From positions 1 to 64,000 of the forward strand of contig CAZTNW010000004.1 in NCBI GenBank assembly GCA_964614945.1: 64,000 nt of DNA, written 5' to 3'. Origin of the DNA: CAZTNW01 sp964614945. Lineage in GTDB: Bacteria > Caldisericota > JANLFM01. Shown here in pieces: positions 50,976 through 60,479 of this stretch. The position numbers were made by a program, and so were the translations under genes. The notes below the pieces were generated by a model. It saw only the letters and a list, made by a program, of their open reading frames with translations, was not told the origin of the DNA and ran no database searches. The number at the start of each line of letters is the position of its first letter. Within the stretch, counting starts at the first letter, position 1.

Positions 50976-53207
50976 ATGACATACAGGCGAAAACTTTCCA
51001 GTTGGGAATCTAAATATCAGAGGAAAAAAAGAGGCAGGACGAGTGCGTGGCGGATTTTAGCCTATTTCGCTCTCGGCTTATTGGGGCTCATGATTTTAAC
51101 CTTAAGCGCCTTCGCCATCATGCTCTATAGCTTGCCGTTACCTTCTGATCTTACCTTCCGCTTCTCGGAGTCGTCCCACATTCTCGATCGTAACGGTCAG
51201 CTGATCGCTACGTACTCTCCGGCTGAGAAGAGAGTCTACAGGCCTCTTTCTGAAATTTCGCCTCTGCTTCAAAAAGCCGTAGTGGCGGTAGAGGACCACA
51301 GATTTTTCGAGCACTCTGGGATCGATTTTACCTGCATTCTACGCGCGATCTGGGGCTATTTCACCAACCAACCTGATACTACGGGCGGTGGTTCTACTAT
51401 CACTCAACAGCTTGCGCGCGAAGCCTTTCTTACCAAGGAAGTCACCCTCATTCGCAAGATCAAGGAGATCATGATCGCCTTCCGCCTGGAGCAGAAGTAC
51501 AGTAAAGAGCAGATCTTAGAGTATTATCTGAACGCTGTTTATTTCGGGCAGAATGCATATGGGGCTGAAGCAGCGGCTCTGACCTATTTCGCCAAGCATG
51601 CCAAGGATCTGAATCTGGCGGAAGCGGCCTGGTTAGCTGGTGTGCTCAACGCTCCTTCCGCTCTTGGCTCCCCGGAGAATCGGGCTGCGGCCCAGCAGCG
51701 CCAGGAGTGGGTTTTATACAAGATGAAGGTCTACGGATTCGTGGACGAAGCCAGCTGGGAAAGAGCTTTGGCCACGGACTTAGTATTTTCCGAATCAGCC
51801 ATCCGTTTGGAGTCGGATGCGCCCTACTTTGTGGACTGGGTTCGTGCCATCCTGGAAGAAAAATATTCCGCAAATTTCCTTCTTCAGGGCGGACTGACGA
51901 TTCATACAAGCCTGGATCTGCGAATGCAGCGCTGGGCCAATGAGGCGATGGAGGAAGCTTACGAGTACTGGGAGGGAGAAGGAGTTCTCGATCCTGAGCT
52001 TAAGGACGAAAGGGGAGTGGCTCAACCGCAGGGAGCTCTGGTTGCTCTTGACCCCGGAACAGGCGGAGTATTAGCTATGGTGGGCGGAAGAGACTGGTAT
52101 GAGACTAAGTACAACCGGGCCCTGGCTCCACGCCAGCCCGGCTCCTCCTTTAAAATTTTCGATTACACGGCTGCTCTGGAGAAGAAAATCGTCACCCCGG
52201 CTACGATCCTGGTCTCCGAGGAGATCGACGTCAACGGCTGGAAGCCTACAGAATACACAGGGGACGTAGATCCAGGAGCCAAGCATTTCTACGGCCCCTT
52301 GACGGTGAGGGATGCATTGCGCGTGTCCTCGAATGTCATTGCCGTCAAAGTGGCTCTGCAGGTCGGCCTGGACACAGTAATAGATTATACCCACAAGATG
52401 GGCGTGACGACGGAGATTCCAGCCTACCCCTCAATCGCTATCGGTTCGGCGGAAATTTCCCCGCTTGAGATGGCTCAGGCCTATTCGGTTCTGGCCAACA
52501 TGGGCAGGCTGCAGGTTGCCACTCCTGTCTTCCGGATTGTGGACCGGGAGGGCAATGTCCTGGAAGAACATCAGCCTGCCCCGCAGCAAGTGATCAATCC
52601 CTCCACCACCTACATCATGACCGATATTTTTAAAACCGTATATCGGAACACCCGCCGTGCTTATGTTGAGGGCCTGATTGCGGCTGGCAAAACCGGCACC
52701 ACCGATAGGTTTCAGGACGCCTGGTTCATCGGCTATACCCCAAACATCGTGGTAGCTGTCTGCAACGGCAACGATTCCCGCGACATCCCCTTTCTTACGG
52801 GCTATAATATCGGCGCCGGCATCCCTTCCACCATCTGGCGTGCTTTTATGGAGCGGGCGCAAGCGGCAATTCCCAACGAGGATTGGGAGATGCCGCCAGG
52901 TGTCCTGCGCAGAAATGGAGAACTCTTCATAGCCGGAACAGAACATATGGTCACCTTCACTCCCACCACCCCCATCACTCCTACTAGCCCCACCATTCCC
53001 GTGAATACCGAGACACCCTCTTGGCTGTTTCCCACTTTGCCCTCAATTTCCCCCAGCGGGGCTCCCTCATCCCCGAGCGAATTGCCGACCGAAACGCCTT
53101 CTTTTCCGCCCACGAACAGCCCCTCTCCTGCGCCTACAAGTAATCTCCCTCCCACCCTGACACCTACCTTTTTACCTACTTCGCCCACAACTGGACCACC
53201 CGTTTAA
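50976..53207 (+). CDS. Class A penicillin-binding protein (transglycosylase/transpeptidase)
   Basis: 743 residues. There is a membrane anchor at about 25-50. The GT51 domain has VVAVEDHRFFEHSG, GGGSTITQQLAREAFLT and YLNAVYFGQNAYGAEAAA. The transpeptidase has SSFK (QPGSSFKIFDY), SSN (RVSSNVIAVK) and KTGTT. A C-terminal tail of about 80 residues rich in Pro, Thr and Ser suggests a wall-spanning or glycosylated stalk. It polymerises and cross-links peptidoglycan. It lies 21 bp after the anti-sigma gene; no ribosome binding site is evident. Confidence 0.93.
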   Translation: MTYRRKLSSWESKYQRKKRGRTSAWRILAYFALGLLGLMILTLSAFAIMLYSLPLPSDLTFRFSESSHILDRNGQLIATYSPAEKRVYRPLSEISPLLQKAVVAVEDHRFFEHSGIDFTCILRAIWGYFTNQPDTTGGGSTITQQLAREAFLTKEVTLIRKIKEIMIAFRLEQKYSKEQILEYYLNAVYFGQNAYGAEAAALTYFAKHAKDLNLAEAAWLAGVLNAPSALGSPENRAAAQQRQEWVLYKMKVYGFVDEASWERALATDLVFSESAIRLESDAPYFVDWVRAILEEKYSANFLLQGGLTIHTSLDLRMQRWANEAMEEAYEYWEGEGVLDPELKDERGVAQPQGALVALDPGTGGVLAMVGGRDWYETKYNRALAPRQPGSSFKIFDYTAALEKKIVTPATILVSEEIDVNGWKPTEYTGDVDPGAKHFYGPLTVRDALRVSSNVIAVKVALQVGLDTVIDYTHKMGVTTEIPAYPSIAIGSAEISPLEMAQAYSVLANMGRLQVATPVFRIVDREGNVLEEHQPAPQQVINPSTTYIMTDIFKTVYRNTRRAYVEGLIAAGKTGTTDRFQDAWFIGYTPNIVVAVCNGNDSRDIPFLTGYNIGAGIPSTIWRAFMERAQAAIPNEDWEMPPGVLRRNGELFIAGTEHMVTFTPTTPITPTSPTIPVNTETPSWLFPTLPSISPSGAPSSPSELPTETPSFPPTNSPSPAPTSNLPPTLTPTFLPTSPTTGPPV

Positions 53208-53307
53208 CGAGTCGACCGCTTCCTCGCTCTTGGCATCATTCTTTCCCAGTAAGGCCGTTTGTGTTTAAATTTTCTTGCTTGAGAACTATTGAAAGAGGAG
53301 GGATTCT

Positions 53308-54408
53308 ATGCAGGCCGTTGTAAAAACTCACCCCTCACCGGGCGCAGAATTTTTGGATCGAGAAATCCCCAAGATCTCTCCAGATCAAGTCTTAATAAAA
53401 GTCCGCGCCACGTCTATATGCGGAACTGACGTGCATATCTACAAGTGGGACCCCTGGGCTCAGAGCCGGCTTGGAGAAGAGCACCTGCCCCAGATCCTCG
53501 GTCACGAGGTGGCCGGCGTGGTGGTGGAGGTAGGGAGCCATGTCAAGCGCATCAAAGTGGATGACTATATTTCCGCGGAAACCCACATTTACGATCCATC
53601 TGACCTTACCGCCCTCCTGGGGCAGTTGCATATTGGGAAGCATATGAGGATCTTGGGCGTCGACTGCGATGGGGCTTTCGCGGAATATTTCGCAGTGCCC
53701 GAGAGCGTTTGCTGGGTAAATGATCCGGTTATCCCTCCGGAATTCGCCACAGTGCAGGAGCCTCTGGGTAATGCCACCTATTCTGTCCTTGGGGAAGATA
53801 ACGACGTTGCCGGAAAAAGCATTGTTATAATTGGCGACGGGCCCATCGCCTTGCTGGCAGTGGGAGTAGCCCGCGCCTGTGGCTTAACGAGCATATTTCT
53901 GGTGGGCAAGTACGATTTCAATCTGCAAATTGGAAAACGAATGGGCGCTGACCACCTGCTCTATGCCACTACCCCTTCCGCAGAGCGGCTGGCTTTCGTA
54001 CAGGATTACACGGGAGGAAACGGAGCGGACATTGTTCTGGACATGGCTGGCACGCCGCAGGCGCTGGAGGAGGGGTTCAAGATGCTCAGGCGAGGAGGTC
54101 GTTTCTCCGCTTTCGGCATCGCTGCTGAATCCCCTACGCTGATTGATTACAACAATGGTATCGTCTTCAAGGGCGCTCAAATCCACGGCATCAACGGGCG
54201 CCGAATGTTTGATACATGGTATCGGGTGCGGAATCTCCTGAGCTCAGGCCGCCTCGATATCTCTCCGGTGATCACCCACCTCTTGCCCCTTTCCGAGTTT
54301 GCCAGGGGTTTTTCAGCTATGATCGAGAGGCCTCGGACCTCAGCTAAGGTTGTGCTCTTCCCCGTCCTGAAGGAACTGGAGGAAGCGAAAAAGAGAAGGA
54401 AGGTCTAA
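53308..54408 (+). CDS. tdh: L-threonine 3-dehydrogenase-like zinc alcohol dehydrogenase lacking structural-zinc cysteines
   Basis: 366 residues. TSICGTDVHIYKWDPWAQ and ILGHEVAGVVVEVG carry the catalytic zinc ligands C38, H66 and E67 and match Tdh. The Rossmann motif is IIGDGPIALLAVGVARA. In normal Tdh a lobe with four cysteines follows GHE; here the segment about 92-118 has none of them (HIYDPSDLTALLGQLHIGKH). It should oxidise threonine to 2-amino-3-ketobutyrate; the kbl gene ten bases downstream supports this. AGAGGAGGG precedes the ATG. Confidence 0.85.
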   Translation: MQAVVKTHPSPGAEFLDREIPKISPDQVLIKVRATSICGTDVHIYKWDPWAQSRLGEEHLPQILGHEVAGVVVEVGSHVKRIKVDDYISAETHIYDPSDLTALLGQLHIGKHMRILGVDCDGAFAEYFAVPESVCWVNDPVIPPEFATVQEPLGNATYSVLGEDNDVAGKSIVIIGDGPIALLAVGVARACGLTSIFLVGKYDFNLQIGKRMGADHLLYATTPSAERLAFVQDYTGGNGADIVLDMAGTPQALEEGFKMLRRGGRFSAFGIAAESPTLIDYNNGIVFKGAQIHGINGRRMFDTWYRVRNLLSSGRLDISPVITHLLPLSEFARGFSAMIERPRTSAKVVLFPVLKELEEAKKRRKV

Positions 54409-54417
54409 GGAGGAAAC

Positions 54418-55659
54418 ATGTACGGTAAGATCCAAGAATTTCTCCGGCGAGAGCTGAACGCTATCCGGGAGCAGGGCCTCTATAAAGAAGAGAGATTGAT
54501 TCAATCCCCCCAGGCGCCCCCGATCAACGTCTCCTTTCCAGCTGGAGCCCCGGCAAGAAGAGTCCTTAATTTTTGTGCGAATAATTACCTTGGCCTTTCC
54601 AACCATCCGGAGCTGCTTCAGGCAGCCAAAAAGGGTCTCGAACAGCGAGGCTACGGCATGTCCTCTGTTCGTTTCATCTGCGGAACCCAGGACATTCACA
54701 GGGAATTGGAGGAGAAGATCTCGACATTTTTGGGGATGGAGGATGCCATCCTCTACTCCTCATGCTTTGACGCCAATGGGGGGCTCTTCGAGACCTTTCT
54801 CAAGGAGGAAGACGCCATCATTACCGACAAGCTCAATCACGCCTCGATCATCGATGGGGTCCGCCTGTCGAAGGCGCAAAGGTATATTTACGAACATGGC
54901 GATATGCCTGATCTGGAGACAAAGTTAAGGGAGGCGCAGAGCTCCCGTTTTCGCATGATCGCGACCGACGGGGTTTTTTCCATGGATGGGGATATCGCCA
55001 TGCTTGAAGAAATTTGCGGGCTAGCGGAAAAGTATGATGCCCTGGTGATGGTGGACGATTCTCACGCCACCGGTTTTATAGGAAAGCACGGGCGGGGGAC
55101 GGCGGAGCACTGCGGAGTTTTGGGCAGGGTTGATGTGATCACCACTACATTCGGGAAAGCCCTGGGCGGAGCCTCCGGTGGCTGTACCGCCGCTCGGAAG
55201 GAAATTGTCGAGATCCTCAGGCAGCGCTCTCGCCCTTACCTTTTCTCCAACACCCTCGCCCCCGTGGTGGTCGCCGCCTGTATCAAGGCCGTGGACTTGA
55301 TCAGTGGGAATACGGCCCTGCGGGATAAATTGGAAAATAACACCGCTTATTTCCGAGAAAAAATTACGGAGGCCGGGTTCGATCTCAAGCCCGGCGTGCA
55401 CCCTATCGTGCCTATCATGCTCTACAACGCCAGGCTCTCCCAGGATATCGCTCGCGACCTGTACGATGAGGGCGTCTACGTGATCGGGTTCTATTATCCG
55501 GTCGTGCCGAAAGGCCAGGCTCGAATCAGGGTGCAGATCTCCGCCGCGCACGATAAGGAGCATCTGGACAGAGCGGTTGAAGCTTTCGTCAAGGTGGGAC
55601 GCCAACACAATATACTGGGGAAAAACAAGGACGAAATTATTGGCCTTTACGGACTCTGA
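54418..55659 (+). CDS. kbl: Glycine C-acetyltransferase (2-amino-3-ketobutyrate CoA ligase)
   Basis: 413 residues. It is a PLP-dependent alpha-oxoamine synthase. FCANNYLGLSNHPEL, GMSSVRFICGTQDIHRELE, VDDSHATGFIGKHGRG and TTFGKALGGASGG (PLP lysine) are typical. It cleaves 2-amino-3-ketobutyrate with CoA to glycine and acetyl-CoA. AAGGAGG precedes the ATG. It forms an operon with tdh. Confidence 0.95.
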   Translation: MYGKIQEFLRRELNAIREQGLYKEERLIQSPQAPPINVSFPAGAPARRVLNFCANNYLGLSNHPELLQAAKKGLEQRGYGMSSVRFICGTQDIHRELEEKISTFLGMEDAILYSSCFDANGGLFETFLKEEDAIITDKLNHASIIDGVRLSKAQRYIYEHGDMPDLETKLREAQSSRFRMIATDGVFSMDGDIAMLEEICGLAEKYDALVMVDDSHATGFIGKHGRGTAEHCGVLGRVDVITTTFGKALGGASGGCTAARKEIVEILRQRSRPYLFSNTLAPVVVAACIKAVDLISGNTALRDKLENNTAYFREKITEAGFDLKPGVHPIVPIMLYNARLSQDIARDLYDEGVYVIGFYYPVVPKGQARIRVQISAAHDKEHLDRAVEAFVKVGRQHNILGKNKDEIIGLYGL

Positions 55660-55691
55660 GAATGCGCTGTTTCCCCGCTTGACGAAACGTT

Positions 55692-55697
55692 TACAAT
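55692..55697 (+). promoter_or_regulatory. Candidate leaderless promoter -10 of the PMT gene
   Basis: TACAAT ends six bases before the ATG at 55704 and no ribosome binding site exists. The -35 region (GTTTCC at 17-bp spacing) is weak. Confidence 0.3.
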
Positions 55698-55703
55698 GAA
55701 TCT

Positions 55704-56948
55704 ATGAAAAGGCGGAGGGAGATTTTACTCTTTCTGCTACTCGTGGCCTTCGTTTTTTTAAGCCGTGGCCTCTACCTGGCCTGGCCGGCGGACAAGGTTT
55801 TCGATGAAGTGCATTATGTCCGTGCAGCCTCCTTCTATCTGGCAGGACAGGAAGATCCAAACTGGGAGCATCCCCCTCTCGGCAAGATGTTCATCGCTTC
55901 GGGTATGTACTTGTTTGGGGATAATTCCCTCGGCTGGCGCTTTTTCCCATACATCTTTGGTTGCCTGATCGTGATTCTCGTTTATTTTCTCGCTCGTATT
56001 TTAGGCTTCGGTCCGGGGGGGGCTACCATCGCGGGTTTTCTCCTCTCCTTTGATTTCCTATCCTTCGTGCAGGGACGTTTGGCGATGCTCGATGTCTTCC
56101 TGGCATTTTTTATCCTCCTCGCCCTGCTTTTCTTTGCCCGTTATTATTTTTCTCGATCGAAATTGGATTTTTTACTCACCTTGGTGGCCTCTGGTTTGGC
56201 GTTGGCTTCCAAATGGTCGGCCCTGTATGTGATCTTCTTTATCGGACTGGGTTATCTTTTCCTCAAGCCCTTTGCCGCTACCTTTAAGGGTTGGCGGCGT
56301 TTCCTCCTGAACGGATTCATAGTCTTCATCAGCTTTGTGGTCGTCGTGGGCAGCATTTACCTTCTGTCTTACACCTATTACTTCTCCTTCGAGCACGGCC
56401 TTGGGGATTGGGTGAAGCTCCATCAGAGTGCCTGGGAATGGCATACGCGGCCGAATATCGAGCATCCCTATGCTTCACAATGGTGGACATGGCCCCTGAT
56501 GACTACCGGAGTCTGGTATTACTATCTGACGGGTTCAGAGGGGAAAACTGCGGGTATCCTTGCTACCGGCAATCCGGTACTATGGTACCTGGGCGGCTTG
56601 GTCCTGCTCGGCCTGCTTGCAACCGTGCCTATCTGGATACGTGGCCAGAACTACTTTATTCCTGTCTTTCTCCTTTTAGGATTCGGCAGCAATTTTTTCC
56701 CCTGGATTATCTCCACCAAGGGAGGCTTCATCTTCTATATGCTTCCCTTGGTTCCCTTTTACGCTTTAGCCTTAGCCTATTTGATGCAGAAATACTGGAA
56801 GCACAGAATCATCAGGCGGTTAAGCTGGGTCGCTTTCGGCCTGACCTTTATCGCCTTCGCTTTCTTCTACCCCCTGCTTTCAGCCCTCCCCATTTATTCC
56901 GAGTCATTCCTGCGCGCGATCTACTCCGGAAGCTTCTTGCATTTTTAG
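55704..56948 (+). CDS. PMT-family (GT39-like) protein mannosyltransferase
   Basis: 414 residues, about ten membrane helices. The first loop has FDEVHYVRAASFYLAG and HPPLGKMFIASGMYLFG, with the acidic DE pair of lipid-linked sugar transferases. ALASKWSALYVI matches bacterial and eukaryotic protein O-mannosyltransferases. It probably moves mannose from a polyprenyl-phosphate donor to extracytoplasmic proteins; the Ser/Thr/Pro-rich tail of the PBP in this window is a plausible type of substrate. It is convergent with the hydrolase gene, two bases apart. Confidence 0.85.
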   Translation: MKRRREILLFLLLVAFVFLSRGLYLAWPADKVFDEVHYVRAASFYLAGQEDPNWEHPPLGKMFIASGMYLFGDNSLGWRFFPYIFGCLIVILVYFLARILGFGPGGATIAGFLLSFDFLSFVQGRLAMLDVFLAFFILLALLFFARYYFSRSKLDFLLTLVASGLALASKWSALYVIFFIGLGYLFLKPFAATFKGWRRFLLNGFIVFISFVVVVGSIYLLSYTYYFSFEHGLGDWVKLHQSAWEWHTRPNIEHPYASQWWTWPLMTTGVWYYYLTGSEGKTAGILATGNPVLWYLGGLVLLGLLATVPIWIRGQNYFIPVFLLLGFGSNFFPWIISTKGGFIFYMLPLVPFYALALAYLMQKYWKHRIIRRLSWVAFGLTFIAFAFFYPLLSALPIYSESFLRAIYSGSFLHF

Positions 56949-56950
56949 GG

Positions 56951-57634
56951 TTAAAGCTCGACCTCCTCTCCCGGACGCATGATCAAGCAACGGCTGGAGG
57001 TGTTTTTTCCTATGAGGTCGGCAAAGAGCCGCGGATCCTGCTCGATCAGCGGGAAAGTCCCGTAATGCATGGGTATCACTACATCCGGCTCCAGCAGTTT
57101 TACAGCTTCCACCGCGTCCTCCGGCCCCATCGTGTAATGTCCGCCGATAGGGATCAGAGCGCAGCAGATCTTCCCCTCCTTTTTAAACAGTGCCATGTCG
57201 GAGAAAAGCGAGGTATCCCCTGCGTGATAGAAGAGCCGACCGAAGAACTGGATGAGAAAACCAGCCGGATTTCCGAGAAAAATTCCCTTGGGCCCCGATG
57301 AGCTGTGAAAGGCAGGAACGAGTTTAACCCAGCCGAAGGGCATGGCTATCTTTCCTCCAAAATGGGCGCCGATGACCGTTGCCCCCTGCGACTCGCAGTA
57401 GTTGGCGAGCTCGAATATGGCAATAATCGGAGAATGGGTCCGCCGGGAGAGCTCTACTGCTTCACCCAGGTGGTCGGAATGGCCATGACTGACCAGGATC
57501 AAACGCGGGTAGAAGTTCTGTGGGATCCGGCCAGATGGTTGATAGGGATCAATAACCACAAGCTGTTCCTCCTCTTCCAGAGAAAAAAAGGCATGACCCC
57601 AATACTTAACCCTGGTTTTCTTGCCTATTTGCAT
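56951..57634 (-). CDS. UPF0173-type metal-dependent hydrolase (metallo-beta-lactamase fold)
   Basis: 227 residues from ATG 57634, ten bases after AAGGAGG; a longer in-frame start would swallow that site. VKYWGHAFFSLE and LVSHGHSDHLGEAVEL hold the zinc motif HxHxDH, and YHAGDTSLFSDM and VVIPMHYGTFP complete the fold. The substrate is unknown. Confidence 0.85.
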   Translation of the reverse strand: MQIGKKTRVKYWGHAFFSLEEEEQLVVIDPYQPSGRIPQNFYPRLILVSHGHSDHLGEAVELSRRTHSPIIAIFELANYCESQGATVIGAHFGGKIAMPFGWVKLVPAFHSSSGPKGIFLGNPAGFLIQFFGRLFYHAGDTSLFSDMALFKKEGKICCALIPIGGHYTMGPEDAVEAVKLLEPDVVIPMHYGTFPLIEQDPRLFADLIGKNTSSRCLIMRPGEEVEL

Positions 57635-57664
57635 TTCTGACAGTCCTCCTTCTCGCAAAATGGG

Positions 57665-58444
57665 CTACTTTGCCTCCCGCTGGATCACCATGCGGTGCGG
57701 ATCTACCTGGGTACGCAGAACTCCTAACTCTCTTTCCGTCGGCTCTTCAGTCGTTAGGGCCTTCCCTTTGACCAGGAGTTCGAAACCGGTATTTTCTTGA
57801 ACATCCTCCAGGCTATATCCGGGATGAATTGATTCCACCGACATTCTCTTCGTCTCTTCATCATAGTCGAGTACCGCCAGATTTGTAATTACCTTGTACG
57901 GCCCTGTGCCCGGTGGCAGGCCTGCCCTCTCCCGTGCTCCCGGCCCGTTTAAATAACCTGGCGTGGTAACGAAGTCCAGCTTGGGAACGAAGCGCCTGGT
58001 GCTCTGGGGAGTGACGACGAGGATCTTCCAGGCTAAAGAACCGAAGTCGTTGGCTCCACCGCTTCCGGGGAACCTTACTTTCGGGTTGTGGTAGTCCTTT
58101 CCGATCATCGTGGAGTTCAAATTTCCATACATGTCAATCTGTGCTCCACCGAGGAAGCAATAGTTGACCATCCCTCTCTGCAGGGAATCCATCACTTCGG
58201 TCATCGAGGTGGCATAGATCGCCTTGTGTATTGTACGGGAATCGCCCACCGAGATGGGCATAACAGGAATCAAGGGGGCAATTCCCCCGGCCTCGAAGAA
58301 TATGAGCAGGTTAGGCGAATATAGTTTCTGGGCGAGCATGGCCGCCGCGCAGGGAACACCCGTGCCCACTGAAACCGAAGCCCCGTCCTCCAGGAAGCGT
58401 GAAGCCACGCATACCATCAGCTCCATCGAGTTGTAATCGTTCAT
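57665..58444 (-). CDS. CoA-transferase family I, beta-type subunit
   Basis: 259 residues. SVGTGVPCAAAMLAQKLYSPN and LLIFFEAGGIAPLIPVMP fit the B subunit of glutaconate-type CoA transferases; the Glu in FEAG is the likely catalytic residue. SGGANDFGSLAWKILVVTPQ follows. It overlaps the alpha subunit gene by four bases. Substrate acid unknown. Confidence 0.85.
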   Translation of the reverse strand: MNDYNSMELMVCVASRFLEDGASVSVGTGVPCAAAMLAQKLYSPNLLIFFEAGGIAPLIPVMPISVGDSRTIHKAIYATSMTEVMDSLQRGMVNYCFLGGAQIDMYGNLNSTMIGKDYHNPKVRFPGSGGANDFGSLAWKILVVTPQSTRRFVPKLDFVTTPGYLNGPGARERAGLPPGTGPYKVITNLAVLDYDEETKRMSVESIHPGYSLEDVQENTGFELLVKGKALTTEEPTERELGVLRTQVDPHRMVIQREAK

Positions 58445-59436
58445 TTTCGATCCTTCCCTTCCCCCGGCCTCTCAATCAGGAATTCCATACCCCGCAGCTG
58501 TTTCAATTTTTCTAAGCCTCCGCAGAGAGCGAGATACTCATTGAAGTCGCGCGGATTGAAGATATAGCGATCGAGGAAAGAGCGATAGGTTTCCTCGCTT
58601 TCCTCCATGGCTAGCCATTCCGCCAGGTGTTCCTCGTCCGAATAGTACTCGTAGGGCATATTCCCGGGATAACTGCCGTAAGGAACCTCCGCAACAGCAT
58701 CGACGAGGTAGTAGGGGATGCTCGTCTTCTCGGGATCGTTGCGGAAAAAATCGATCGGCACCAACCTCTCACAGGTTATGATTACTCGTTTAGAGGCTCT
58801 CGCCAGCTCGACGTCCGAGACCAGAATCCCTCTGATATGACTGTTCCCGTGAACATCGGCCTCGTGGACATGTATGATGGCCACATCGGGGTAGAGTGCG
58901 GGGACAGCCAGATACGTTTTGCCCGTGAAAGGGCACGCGATCCCTTTTGCTGCGCTGTAGAGCGCTGTATCCGTACCCAGCATATTTCGCACCGGCAGAA
59001 AGGATACTCCCATGGCGGCAGCCCTCAGCCGCCAGGACATGGCTGCATTTGTCCACTCTGTGCACTCAACCTGCCCGCTCTCGAAGTATTTTCTCGTCAT
59101 CTTGGGAATACCCCTGGCCTCTAACCCGATCACGTAGGCAATGTCGCAGCGATTGAAGCATTTGCCAGCAGCCAGTATCTGACAGTCGTGCGTGGCAGTG
59201 TGCCCGGCGAAACCAAGGTCCTTTTTACCGGCTTTCACGACCTCATGGAGCACAGCTGTGGGAATACGTACGCCACCGAAGCCCCCCACGGCGATGTAAT
59301 CTCCATCGCGAATAAATTCTCGTACGATATCTTCCGTGCACATCAGCTTGTTTGAGAGTTTTTTCGATTTCTGACGGAAGAAATCACGCGCTCGATCGGG
59401 GTCAACCTCGGTAAAGATCCTGCCTTGTCCCTCCAT
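58441..59436 (-). CDS. CoA-transferase family I, alpha-type subunit
   Basis: 331 residues. DYIAVGGFGGVRIPTAVLHEV, GTDTALYSAAKG and AIIHVHEADVHGNSHIRG are typical of the A subunit (GctA-like). It contributes the CoA-binding half of the enzyme. GAAGGAGGG precedes the ATG. It is the first gene of a two-gene operon. Confidence 0.85.
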   Translation of the reverse strand: MEGQGRIFTEVDPDRARDFFRQKSKKLSNKLMCTEDIVREFIRDGDYIAVGGFGGVRIPTAVLHEVVKAGKKDLGFAGHTATHDCQILAAGKCFNRCDIAYVIGLEARGIPKMTRKYFESGQVECTEWTNAAMSWRLRAAAMGVSFLPVRNMLGTDTALYSAAKGIACPFTGKTYLAVPALYPDVAIIHVHEADVHGNSHIRGILVSDVELARASKRVIITCERLVPIDFFRNDPEKTSIPYYLVDAVAEVPYGSYPGNMPYEYYSDEEHLAEWLAMEESEETYRSFLDRYIFNPRDFNEYLALCGGLEKLKQLRGMEFLIERPGEGKDRK

Positions 59437-59511
59437 AAATCCCTCCTTCGGCTATCCTTTACGGGAATTTAATTGTAAAATCGTCCAGTCAATTCTTTCG
59501 CCCTCATCGCG

Positions 59512-60414
59512 TTATTTCTGGAAAACGCTCGATCTCTCCCCCTCGGGGAGGAAAACGCCCAGGGATTTGGGCACCACCTCCAGGGTAAGAGGGAGATCGG
59601 ATAGATAATCTCCGTCAGCGTATGAACAAAACCTGGCGTCACAGGAAATACGGATGGTCCGGCTGCGAAGAGTTTTTACTTTCGGATGGTGGATGTGCGT
59701 TCCCTTGAAGACCTTGGGAAATGTGCGGATGAAGTCCAATTTCCCTACTTCCCCCACGATACAGATGTCAAAAAGCCCGTCATTTACTTTAGCTCCCGGA
59801 GCTAAAATCATTCCGCAGCCGTATACAGGGGAGTTACCCACTCCCACCATCATCGCCTTTCCTTCCCAGCTTCCCTGGTCGTGCTCGATATGAAAAACGG
59901 CAGCTTTGAAAGTAACCAGTTTGATGAAGACAGACACAGTGTAGACCACGGCTCCCTTAAGGATTTTGAGGCGATTGGCTAAGCGGTTCACTTCCGCGTC
60001 AAATCCAGCCCCGGCCATGTTGATGAAGAATTCCCCCCCCTCAGCTCTTCCCACATCGATCCAATCGGTTTGCCCTTCCTTGAGGACCCGGCAGGCTCGG
60101 GTAAGATCGGTCGGTATTCCCAAGGCCTGGGCGAAATCATTTCCCCGCCCGAGCGGCAGTAGCCCGAGTGAGGCGGGAGTGCCGATCAAGGCGCTGGCGA
60201 CCATGTGGCTGGTGCCATCCCCGCCCCCGGCTACAATCAGTTCGTATCCCTCCTCAATGGCCCTCCTGGCTAAAATAGGGGGCTCATCCGGCGATCGGGA
60301 GATCTTCAGGGTGAAAGTAACCCCTGATTTTCTCAGGTTCTCTTCAACTTCAGGCACCAGCCGCAGAGCTCGGCCATTACCTGCGGCAGGGTTCACGATG
60401 ACGAAAGTTTTCAT
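59512..60414 (-). CDS. Diacylglycerol/lipid kinase family protein
   Basis: 300 residues from ATG 60414 with GGAGG eight bases upstream; an upstream in-frame start would overlap the trpS promoter. FVIVNPAAGNGRA, VAGGGDGTSHMVASAL and LGLLPLGRGNDFAQALG are the DAGK catalytic motifs (YegS/DgkB type). It phosphorylates diacylglycerol or a related lipid, feeding phospholipid recycling. Confidence 0.88.
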   Translation of the reverse strand: MKTFVIVNPAAGNGRALRLVPEVEENLRKSGVTFTLKISRSPDEPPILARRAIEEGYELIVAGGGDGTSHMVASALIGTPASLGLLPLGRGNDFAQALGIPTDLTRACRVLKEGQTDWIDVGRAEGGEFFINMAGAGFDAEVNRLANRLKILKGAVVYTVSVFIKLVTFKAAVFHIEHDQGSWEGKAMMVGVGNSPVYGCGMILAPGAKVNDGLFDICIVGEVGKLDFIRTFPKVFKGTHIHHPKVKTLRSRTIRISCDARFCSYADGDYLSDLPLTLEVVPKSLGVFLPEGERSSVFQK

Positions 60415-60479
60415 AGGCTCTGCCTCCTCACAATCAACTGCACCCTCGATTTTATGCATTATCGAGGGAAAAGGATGAA

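Noticed and set aside
52940..53204. Simple repeat in the PBP C-terminus
   Set aside because: It codes in frame for a Pro/Thr/Ser tail of variable words, not a DNA tandem repeat.
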